A stretch of DNA of 7,441 nucleotides from Spirochaetaceae bacterium (GTDB lineage Bacteria > Spirochaetota > Spirochaetia > SZUA-6 > Fen-1364): the NCBI GenBank assembly GCA_003154555.1, contig PMDT01000032.1, forward strand, positions 6,816 through 14,256, in the 5' to 3' direction. Of the stretch, positions 1 to 5,040 are shown piece after piece (position 1 is the stretch's first letter; each line of letters starts with the position of its first letter). Both the position numbers and the translations under genes were made by a program. The notes under the pieces are model-generated. The model did no database searches and was not told the DNA's origin. It saw nothing but the letters and a program-made list of their open reading frames with translations.

Positions 1-107
1 GCCATGTAGCTGATCTCGATCTTGTCTGCCGCCATCACCTGCCCGGCCGCGAGGACCGCGAACGCCGCGACAAGCGCGATGAGCAGCATCTTCCTGGAAG
101 ATGTCAT
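1..107 (-). CDS. N-terminus of a secreted protein, probably a sugar ABC transporter substrate-binding protein (partial)
   Basis: Only the first 35 codons are in the window; the gene continues past the left edge. The ATG at 107 is preceded by AAGGAGA at 114-120, seven bases away, which is a good Shine-Dalgarno. The protein starts MTSSRKM, followed by a hydrophobic stretch (LLIALVAAFAVLAAGQ) and a probable signal-peptidase I site after V-M-A, so the mature protein would begin near ADKIEISYM. That is the usual layout of an extracellular solute-binding protein (family 1 sugar binders often start their mature part with a short beta strand of the type K-I-x-I-S-Y/F). The upstream neighbour on the same strand is a GntR-LacI regulator, a family that typically controls sugar uptake, which fits. 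The secretion signal is seen directly; the solute-binding role is inferred from context and a few residues, and another secreted protein is possible. Confidence 0.6.
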   Translation of the reverse strand, partial: MTSSRKMLLIALVAAFAVLAAGQVMAADKIEISYM

Positions 108-113
108 CCGTTT

Positions 114-120
114 TCTCCTT
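114..120 (-). promoter_or_regulatory. Ribosome-binding site of the partial secreted-protein gene
   Basis: On the minus strand AAGGAGA lies seven bases before the ATG at 107. It supports that start, because no better in-frame start with a ribosome-binding site is visible upstream. Confidence 0.7.
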
Positions 121-268
121 TTGCCGGCTTCCGTGCTCGTGCCGGCTGCTCTGACCCTGTACGCTCGCTCACCGAATAGCTATGATTGAAGCGTACCCAA
201 CGGCTTGCGGCGCCGGGTGTGTGCTCTCGCAGGCTCGCCCCGGCGTCGCGGCTGTTCTCTCCTTCCCC

Positions 269-1414
269 TCAGTCGCTTTCCTTCTTCACCTCCTGACAGG
301 ATCTTCTGATCACCAGATCAATCGGAAACTCGATTCTCACCGGCGGAAGGCCGGCATTCTCCACGCGCTCGAGCAGCCTCCGCGCGGCGGTCCGGGCCAT
401 GTCGCGCGAGTGGATCTTCATCGTGGTGAGGGGCGGGGAGGAATGCCGCGCGAGCTCGGTGTCGTCGAATCCGACGACGCTCACGTCCTCCGGCACCCTC
501 CTGCCGTTCTCCGAGAGCGCGGAGAGCGCGCCGATGGCAAGAAGGTCGTTGGCGCAGAAGACGGCCGTGAGGTCGGGGTGCCGTGCGAGGAGGCGGCTCA
601 TCGCCGCGTAGCCCGCCTCCGCCGACCAGCCTTCATCCCCGTCGCTGTAGCTCTCCTCCGCGGAAGCTCCCGTCTCTGCCATGGTTTCTTTCCACGCGAG
701 GAACCTGGTGCGGGCCGAGTCGAGCGCCAGCGGGCCGTTGACGATGGCGATCCGCTCGTGCCCCAGCTCCCGCAGGTAGCGGACGGCCGTCCGCGCGCCC
801 GCCGCGAGGTCCATGGTGACGAGATCGATGCCGTCCACGGTGGCCGTGGGCGCGAGCAGCACGGCGGGAATGCCCGCCGCCTTCACCTGCGCCAGGAGCG
901 CCGGGTTGCGCGCCTCTTCGACGATCACCCCGTCGACCTTTTCGAGCAGGCCGCGGAATCCGTCGATCTCCTGCGCGTCGTAGTCATCCAGATAGGTGAA
1001 AAGCGTGTGGCGGCCCGAACGCGCCGTTTCCTCTTCGATTCCCAGGAAGATGTCGAAATAGAAGGCCTCCGATGCGATGGGCCTGCGGGAGGACTTCTCT
1101 TTGCAGACGACATATCCCAGGGTCCCTGTCGTGACGCGCGGCTCCGCCTTCGGGCCGGGCCTCCGCCGTACGAATGTGCCTTGTCCCACGGACCGCTCGA
1201 AAAGCCCGCGCGAGGTGAGGGAGAGCACGGCATTGCGCACGGTCGTGCGGCTCACTTTGAGCTCGTCTGCCAGGTCGCGTTCGGACGGAATTTTCGACCC
1301 CACGGCCCAGGCTGCGGATTCTATCTGCGCCAGCAGGAAAGACTCGACCTGCACCTGGAAGGAGTCTTTCGTATTTCTGCGTATTGTGCTGTCGCTGGTC
1401 CTTGCTTTCGTCAT
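269..1414 (-). CDS. GntR-LacI hybrid transcriptional regulator (AraR-like architecture)
   Basis: The product is a 381-residue cytoplasmic DNA-binding regulator. Residues about 17-85 form a GntR winged helix-turn-helix with the classic motif I-P-S-E-R-D-L-A-D-E-L-K-V-S-R-T-T-V-R (about 42-60) and the wing G-Q-G-T-F-V (77-82). Residues about 96-372 form a LacI/periplasmic-binding-protein sensor domain, with markers such as AVFCANDLLAIGAL (284-297) and VSVVGFDDTELA (311-322). Proteins of this build, for example Bacillus AraR, are normally repressors released by a sugar; the ligand here cannot be read from the sequence. The downstream gene on the same strand, 161 bp away, encodes a probable sugar-binding protein, the likely target. 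I chose the ATG at 1414. A TTG at 1435 also keeps the frame but would lie within the probable promoter/start region. Neither start has a convincing Shine-Dalgarno. A palindrome overlapping the ATG suggests autorepression. The long plus-strand reading frame over this gene is a GC-driven shadow. Confidence 0.93.
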   Translation of the reverse strand: MTKARTSDSTIRRNTKDSFQVQVESFLLAQIESAAWAVGSKIPSERDLADELKVSRTTVRNAVLSLTSRGLFERSVGQGTFVRRRPGPKAEPRVTTGTLGYVVCKEKSSRRPIASEAFYFDIFLGIEEETARSGRHTLFTYLDDYDAQEIDGFRGLLEKVDGVIVEEARNPALLAQVKAAGIPAVLLAPTATVDGIDLVTMDLAAGARTAVRYLRELGHERIAIVNGPLALDSARTRFLAWKETMAETGASAEESYSDGDEGWSAEAGYAAMSRLLARHPDLTAVFCANDLLAIGALSALSENGRRVPEDVSVVGFDDTELARHSSPPLTTMKIHSRDMARTAARRLLERVENAGLPPVRIEFPIDLVIRRSCQEVKKESD

Positions 1415-1442
1415 AATGGTTGTAACCAATTGCAACCATTAT
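1413..1442. promoter_or_regulatory. Candidate operator: perfect 10-bp inverted repeat at the regulator's promoter and start codon
   Basis: ATAATGGTTG (1413-1422) and CAACCATTAT (1433-1442) are exact reverse complements separated by ten bases. Within the element, TGGTTGTAACCA at 1417-1428 is itself a near-perfect 12-bp palindrome. The element spans the interval from the -10 box to the first bases of the regulator's ATG, so a bound protein would block transcription initiation or clearance. Autoregulation by the GntR-LacI protein is the simplest reading. No similar site was found in the 161 bp before the downstream secreted-protein gene. The symmetry is seen directly; the identity of the binding protein is inferred. 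Confidence 0.65.
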
Positions 1443-1464
1443 CATTGATGACCGGTATTGTCAA
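1438..1464 (-). promoter_or_regulatory. Sigma-70-type promoter of the GntR-LacI regulator
   Basis: On the minus strand a perfect TTGACA -35 box (1464-1459) is followed by a 15-bp spacer and GATAAT (1443-1438), five of six matches to the -10 consensus. The spacer is shorter than the ideal 17. Runs of six and seven A (minus strand, 1485-1480 and 1474-1468) lie upstream, centred about one helical turn apart, and could act as an UP element. Transcription would start near 1431, giving a leader of about 17 bases with no Shine-Dalgarno. Confidence 0.6.
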
Positions 1465-1549
1465 GCGTTTTTTTGACGATTTTTTCGCGGTCGATCGGGC
1501 TGCCCAACCCCGTCTCTGCCCGCCCGATAGGCGTCGGGGGGGCGCGCGG

Positions 1550-1555
1550 TATACC
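1550..1555 (+). promoter_or_regulatory. Possible -10 box of the ABC1/UbiB gene
   Basis: TATACC lies eight bases before the ATG at 1564, so a transcript starting about seven bases after it would be almost leaderless. No recognisable -35 box lies 16-18 bp upstream, so this is tentative. Confidence 0.25.
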
Positions 1556-1563
1556 CTGTCCTC

Positions 1564-3219
1564 ATGCGAAAATCGCGATTCCGCAGGGTGATGCGGTTCT
1601 TTACCGGTGTCATGCTGAGGGAGCTGTACTGGGACCTCCTGCTCCCGAAGATCGGCCTGGGGGGGATCGCACGACGCACGCGCTCGCGACGCTTCGTGAA
1701 AACGGCGGTGCGCTTCCGTGCCCTCGCCGTGCGCCTGGGCGGCGTGCTGATCAAGGTGGGGCAGTTCCTCTCCTCCCGCCTGGACGTGCTGCCGCGCGAA
1801 ATCACCGCGGAGCTCGCGGGTCTCCAGGACGAAGTGGGGGCGGAGAGCTTCGCGGCGATCCGCGCCGTGATCGAAGCCGAGTTCGGCGTTCCCCTGTCAA
1901 GCAAGTTCCTCGATTTCGACCCCGTGCCGCTCGCCTCTGCCTCCATCGGCCAGGTCCACCGGGCGCGCCTGTGCGTCGCGGATGACGGCGGCGCGCCCTG
2001 CCCGCCGGTCGTTGTGAAGGTGCAGCGTCCCCGGATCCAGGAGATCGTGGATGCGGACCTCGCCGCGATACGGGTCGCCGGCGGGTGGCTGCAGCGCCTG
2101 GCCTCCGTTCGACGGCACGTGAACGTGCCGGCCCTGATCGACGAGTTCAGCCGTACCCTGTACGAGGAGATCGACTACGTCCACGAGGGGAAGAACGCGG
2201 AGCGCTTTGCCCGCAACTTCGCCGGGCGGACGGAGGTGGTCGTGCCGGACGTGATCTGGAGCCACTCGACGCGCAGGGTCCTCACGCTCCAGGACGTCGG
2301 CGCGCTCAAGATCACCGACTATGCCGCCATCGAGGCCGCGGGGGTCTCCCGCGCGGAGGTGGCGGAAAAGCTGCTCGATGTCTACCTCAAGCAGGTCTTC
2401 GAGGACGGCTTCTTCCACGCCGACCCGCACCCCGGCAATCTCTTCGTGCTTCCGGCACCGACCCGCGTGAAGCCCGGCGCATGGAAGCTCGTGTTCGTCG
2501 ATTTCGGCATGGCGGGCCTCCTCGACCCGGGGGCATTCTCGGGGCTGCGAGAGACCCTGCTTGCCATCGGCACGCGCGATGCACCGCGCCTTGTGCACGC
2601 ATTCGAAACACTGCACGCGCTGCTTCCGGGTGCCGACCGTGATCTCATCGAGCGCGCCTGCCGGCGGATATTCGACACCGTGTGGGGCAAGTCGACGCGC
2701 GAGATGATGCGCATGAGCAACGCCGAGGCCGGCGCATTCGCCGCAGAGTTCAGCGACCTTCTCTACGAGATGCCCTTCCAGGTGCCCGAGAACCTGATCC
2801 TCCTGGGCCGGTGCGTGAGCATCCTTTCCGGCATCGCCATGGGGCTCAATCCCGAGTTTGCCGTGTGGAACGGGCTTGCGCCATACGTGCAGAAGCTCAT
2901 TGAGCGGGAGGGGGGAAGCGGCGCGCGCGCCGTGCTGAAGGAGATCGGAAACCTGGGGCGCATCCTTTTCGGCCTGCCCAAACGAGCGGATGAGCTTGCC
3001 ACGCGCATGGAGCAGGGCAGGATGGAAGTGCGCATGCCGGAGATGAAACAGCATGTCACCCGCCTGGAGCACAGCGTGCGCAAGCTCGGCGGTTCAATCG
3101 TCTTCGCGGCCGGGCTGGTGGCGGGAACGGAACTCTACCTCGGCGGGCACCTGGAGGTTGCGCTCGGCGTCGGCGCGGCGGAGCTGATCCTCCTGATCTG
3201 GATCCTCTTCAGCCGTTGA
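1564..3219 (+). CDS. ABC1/UbiB (AarF/COQ8-like) atypical kinase family protein
   Basis: The 551-residue protein has the full signature of the UbiB/COQ8 family. K-V-G-Q at 64-67 is the family's KxGQ motif, within LIKVGQFLSSRLDVLP. An Ala/Ser-rich loop, A-S-A-S-I-G-Q-V-H at 124-132, replaces the P-loop of ordinary kinases. The nucleotide-binding lysine is probably K152 in VKVQRP. The catalytic segment is H-A-D-P-H-P-G-N at 285-292 and the metal-binding D-F-G is at 313-315. Two hydrophobic helices near the C-terminus (about 508-528 and 531-549) look like a membrane hairpin, as in bacterial UbiB. Family members support quinone or other isoprenoid-lipid metabolism through ATPase-like activity; the exact role here is unknown, and no quinone-biosynthesis gene is adjacent. 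The gene is divergent from the GntR-LacI regulator (149-bp gap) and converges on a small hypothetical gene. The ATG at 1564 has no Shine-Dalgarno; ATGs at 1594 and 1612 are alternatives. Confidence 0.93.
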   Translation: MRKSRFRRVMRFFTGVMLRELYWDLLLPKIGLGGIARRTRSRRFVKTAVRFRALAVRLGGVLIKVGQFLSSRLDVLPREITAELAGLQDEVGAESFAAIRAVIEAEFGVPLSSKFLDFDPVPLASASIGQVHRARLCVADDGGAPCPPVVVKVQRPRIQEIVDADLAAIRVAGGWLQRLASVRRHVNVPALIDEFSRTLYEEIDYVHEGKNAERFARNFAGRTEVVVPDVIWSHSTRRVLTLQDVGALKITDYAAIEAAGVSRAEVAEKLLDVYLKQVFEDGFFHADPHPGNLFVLPAPTRVKPGAWKLVFVDFGMAGLLDPGAFSGLRETLLAIGTRDAPRLVHAFETLHALLPGADRDLIERACRRIFDTVWGKSTREMMRMSNAEAGAFAAEFSDLLYEMPFQVPENLILLGRCVSILSGIAMGLNPEFAVWNGLAPYVQKLIEREGGSGARAVLKEIGNLGRILFGLPKRADELATRMEQGRMEVRMPEMKQHVTRLEHSVRKLGGSIVFAAGLVAGTELYLGGHLEVALGVGAAELILLIWILFSR

Positions 3220-3242
3220 GCCGGGCTTTCGGGAAAAGGCAG

Positions 3243-3260
3243 CGCCGGGCTACTCCGGCG
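3243..3260. other. GC-rich hairpin between two convergent genes
   Basis: CGCCGG and CCGGCG flank a six-base loop, and the element covers the stop codon of the minus-strand small gene. Neither strand shows a T-run after the stem, so it does not qualify as a typical intrinsic terminator, but it could still stabilise or pause transcripts in the 30-bp gap between the convergent genes. Confidence 0.3.
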
Positions 3261-3471
3261 GCTTCCTGTCCACGCGCTCGATGGCGGCATCCAGGAGGCT
3301 GCGCATCGCCAGGAGCATCTCCTTGCGCGCGGCCCTGCGGTGTTCCAGGAAGCCGTGGGGGATGAGATCTTCGAAGCTCCGCAGCATCGAGGAGCGTGCG
3401 GCTTTCGCATGCGCGCGGGCTTCGGTGAGCTTCGAGGTGGATTCCTCTGCATTGTGGGTCTTTTCCGGCAT
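3250..3471 (-). CDS. Small helical hypothetical protein (73 aa)
   Basis: I do not recognise this protein. It begins MPEKTHNAEE and is highly charged and free of cysteine. It is predicted by eye to be two amphipathic helices (about 11-34 and 41-69) joined at an I-P-H-G turn at 37-40; the second helix, with L-L-A-M-R-S-L-L-D-A-A-I, has a heptad-like spacing of hydrophobic residues. There is no signal peptide or membrane segment, so it should be cytoplasmic, perhaps oligomeric. Support for it being a real gene is the near-ideal Shine-Dalgarno AAGGAGG at 3484-3478, six bases before the ATG, and the ordinary protein-like composition compared with the overlapping frames. It converges on the UbiB-like gene and diverges from the efflux operon; neither arrangement gives a firm clue to function. 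Confidence 0.7.
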   Translation of the reverse strand: MPEKTHNAEESTSKLTEARAHAKAARSSMLRSFEDLIPHGFLEHRRAARKEMLLAMRSLLDAAIERVDRKPPE

Positions 3472-3477
3472 GGGGCT

Positions 3478-3484
3478 CCTCCTT
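3478..3484 (-). promoter_or_regulatory. Ribosome-binding site of the small helical protein
   Basis: On the minus strand AAGGAGG sits six bases before the ATG at 3471. It is the strongest Shine-Dalgarno in the window and is the main argument that this short frame is translated. Confidence 0.75.
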
Positions 3485-3503
3485 GTATAAAGGTAGGACC
3501 GAA

Positions 3504-3515
3504 ACTCCTGGGAGT
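3504..3515. repeat. 12-bp palindrome, possible operator or leader hairpin
   Basis: ACTCC and GGAGT are exact reverse complements around a two-base centre. It lies in the gap between the small gene and the efflux operon and would fall in the leader of the small gene if that gene is transcribed from the AT-rich region upstream. Confidence 0.3.
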
Positions 3516-3530
3516 CAAGGAGCGGAGGCG

Positions 3531-3544
3531 CCGGTGAGCACCGG
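3531..3544. repeat. 14-bp palindrome, possible operator
   Basis: CCGGTG and CACCGG are exact reverse complements around AG. The two-base centre is too tight for a stable RNA loop without opening pairs, so a dimeric DNA-binding protein is a more natural reading. It lies about 90 bp before the TolC start. Confidence 0.35.
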
Positions 3545-3588
3545 ATAGCAAACGTGCCGATAACAAACTATTATATAACATTAACAAC
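3544..3588 (+). repeat. Three imperfect direct repeats at 15-bp steps
   Basis: GATAGCAAAC (3544-3553) and GATAACAAAC (3559-3568) differ at one base. A weaker third copy, TATAACATTAAC, starts at 3574, so the shared A-T-A-R-C-A core recurs at 3545, 3560 and 3575. The array lies immediately upstream of the efflux-operon promoter and could be an activator or repressor binding array. The third copy may owe something to AT-rich composition. Confidence 0.35.
3570..3575 (-). promoter_or_regulatory. Possible -10 box for the small helical gene
   Basis: On the minus strand a perfect TATAAT is present, but no good -35 box lies at the right distance upstream. If used, the leader would be about 90 bases and would carry both palindromes at 3504-3544. 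Confidence 0.3.
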
Positions 3589-3597
3589 TTCTCTATT

Positions 3598-3625
3598 TTG
3601 AGTCGGCCCGCTAGTCAAGTATTAT
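3598..3625 (+). promoter_or_regulatory. Sigma-70-type promoter of the efflux operon
   Basis: TTGAGT (3598-3603) and TATTAT (3620-3625) are separated by 16 bp, each close to consensus. The first base after a typical seven-base discriminator is at 3632-3633, the A of the TolC start codon. That predicts a leaderless transcript and agrees with the absence of any Shine-Dalgarno before the ATG. Confidence 0.6.
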
Positions 3626-3632
3626 AAGCGTA

Positions 3633-5030
3633 ATGAAAAGGCCAGTGATTTTGCTGCTCGCGGGTCTTCTCCCGCTCCTGCCCCTCGCCGCACAGGGCGC
3701 GGTGCCCGTCATTACCCTTCAGCAGAGCATTGATGCCGCCCTTGCCAACGGCGATGACAACAAGGTACTCCAGGGCAACCTCGACGCCGCACGCGCCCAG
3801 CACGCGCTGAACGTGTCGAAGAACTCCTTCACCCTGGGCGGGTCTGCCGGCTACGTCGTGGCAGCGCCCTATGGGCAATATTCGTCGAGCCTGCCCATCG
3901 CCTCGGCGGGGGGTTCCTCCCCACAAGGTGGCGTGGCCGGGGTCAGTCTTGCCGGGCCGCTCACGTCGGTGAACCTGAGCGCCTATCCGTGGATTCCGCC
4001 GGTGGGGACATTTACCGACAATACGAGCTCCCTGGGTCTTACCGTCAGCCAGACGCTGTGGAACGGGTATCCTGGTGGCCCGAGCCAGGCGACCGTGGAC
4101 AAGAGCCTGCTCACGCTGCGCGGCAAAGAGCTGGGCACCGATGCGAGCCGCCTGGGCATCGTCTACAACGTCAAGCAGGCCTACTACACCCTGCTCGCCG
4201 CCCAGAGAACGCTGGACACGAAAAACCAGATCTTCGACAAGCAGAACCAGCTCCTCAAGCAGATCCAGGCCGTCTACGACCTGGGGCTCGCCGCGCGCGT
4301 GGATCTCCGCACGGCACAGCTGAACGCCCGCAGCGCGCAGGTTGATGTGGACAGCGCGACGCACGATGTTCGATTCGCCCGTATCGCCGTGGCCACACTT
4401 ATGGGCATGCCGCAGGACAGCGTCTTCGCCGTCGCGGACACCGACGATCCCGTGGTGCCGGCGGCAACGGTAGAGGATGCCGTGACACAGGGCCTTGCGC
4501 GGCGCGTGGAGATCAAGCAGGTGGAGCTCTCCCTGCAATCGTCGAAGGTGGACCTCGCCGTCGCACGCGGGCAGGGCACGCCGACGGTCAGCGTGAACGG
4601 CGGCGCCAATGTCCTGCTGGACTGGAGCAACGTCAACAACAATGGCGGCACGGTGAACGCCGGCGTGAAGGTGTCGATGCCGATCCTGGATGCAGGCGGG
4701 GTGCGGAACCAGGTGAATGCGATCCTGCGGCAGAACGACGTCTTTGCCCTGCAAGAGACCCAGCTTCGCAAAAGCATTACGACGGCGATACAAAACGCGT
4801 GGGACAGCCTTTCACTCGCGCGGGAGAAGCTGGAGCTTGCGGGTCTGTCCGCGGATACATTCACTCTCCAGTACCAGATCATCAGTGCTGCGCACGATGC
4901 GGGCACCGCTTCCACCCAGGACCTTCTGACCGCCTCCGTCAATGCGGCCACCGCGCAAACGGCATTGGCCGCGGCGAAAAGCGCCGTCCAGCTTGCAGCC
5001 CTGACGCTCCTCAATTCGATGGGATACTAG
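3633..5030 (+). CDS. TolC-family outer-membrane efflux channel
   Basis: The 465-residue protein has an N-terminal signal peptide (MKRPVILLLAGLLPLLPLA, cleavage probably after A-Q-G-A near residue 23) and no lipobox cysteine. The mature part shows the internal duplication of TolC proteins. A beta strand ending L-W-N-G (about 135-145) matches a second strand K-V-S-M-P-I-L-D-A-G-G (346-356). Helical segments Y-D-L-G-L-A-A-R-V-D-L (215-225) and H-D-A-G-T-A-S-T-Q-D-L-L (421-432) occupy equivalent places in the two halves. Its expected role is a trimeric outer-membrane barrel plus periplasmic alpha-helical tunnel, the exit duct for the pump encoded by the next two genes. A Gly/Ser-rich insert at about 80-125 falls where the first extracellular loop region is expected. 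The length is normal. The ATG at 3633 is chosen because it starts a good signal peptide, although it has no Shine-Dalgarno. Confidence 0.92.
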   Translation: MKRPVILLLAGLLPLLPLAAQGAVPVITLQQSIDAALANGDDNKVLQGNLDAARAQHALNVSKNSFTLGGSAGYVVAAPYGQYSSSLPIASAGGSSPQGGVAGVSLAGPLTSVNLSAYPWIPPVGTFTDNTSSLGLTVSQTLWNGYPGGPSQATVDKSLLTLRGKELGTDASRLGIVYNVKQAYYTLLAAQRTLDTKNQIFDKQNQLLKQIQAVYDLGLAARVDLRTAQLNARSAQVDVDSATHDVRFARIAVATLMGMPQDSVFAVADTDDPVVPAATVEDAVTQGLARRVEIKQVELSLQSSKVDLAVARGQGTPTVSVNGGANVLLDWSNVNNNGGTVNAGVKVSMPILDAGGVRNQVNAILRQNDVFALQETQLRKSITTAIQNAWDSLSLAREKLELAGLSADTFTLQYQIISAAHDAGTASTQDLLTASVNAATAQTALAAAKSAVQLAALTLLNSMGY

Positions 5031-5033
5031 GAG
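5029..5033 (+). promoter_or_regulatory. Ribosome-binding site that sets the adaptor start
   Basis: AGGAG overlaps the TolC stop codon and lies seven bases before the ATG at 5041 but only one base before an in-frame ATG at 5035. The spacing favours the start at 5041. Confidence 0.75.
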
Positions 5034-5040
5034 AATGGAA

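Noticed and set aside
123..146. Two GCCGGC copies as a leader hairpin before the secreted-protein gene
   Set aside because: Each copy is a self-palindrome that is frequent by chance in GC-rich DNA, and the 12-base loop with only six pairs gives weak support.
1415..1435. TTG at 1435 as the start of the GntR-LacI regulator
   Set aside because: It would lie immediately after the -10 box, near or before the transcription start, and adds seven residues not needed for the winged-helix domain. The ATG at 1414 is preferred, although neither has a Shine-Dalgarno.
182..1591. 469-residue open frame on the plus strand
   Set aside because: It lies opposite the GntR-LacI gene, is rich in Arg, His and Gly, shows no domain, and is explained by the high GC third-codon positions of the real gene.
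1897..3072. 391-residue open frame on the minus strand
   Set aside because: It is antisense to the motif-complete UbiB-like gene, with a His/Arg/Val-rich composition typical of a shadow frame.
3243..3260. Intrinsic terminator between the convergent genes
   Set aside because: The stem is good but no T-run follows it on either strand.
3615..4793. 392-residue open frame on the minus strand
   Set aside because: It is antisense to the TolC gene, lacks recognisable motifs and runs across the efflux promoter.
5035..5040. ATG at 5035 as the adaptor start
   Set aside because: Only one base separates it from the AGGAG at 5029-5033, while the ATG at 5041 has a seven-base spacing and still gives a complete lipoprotein signal.
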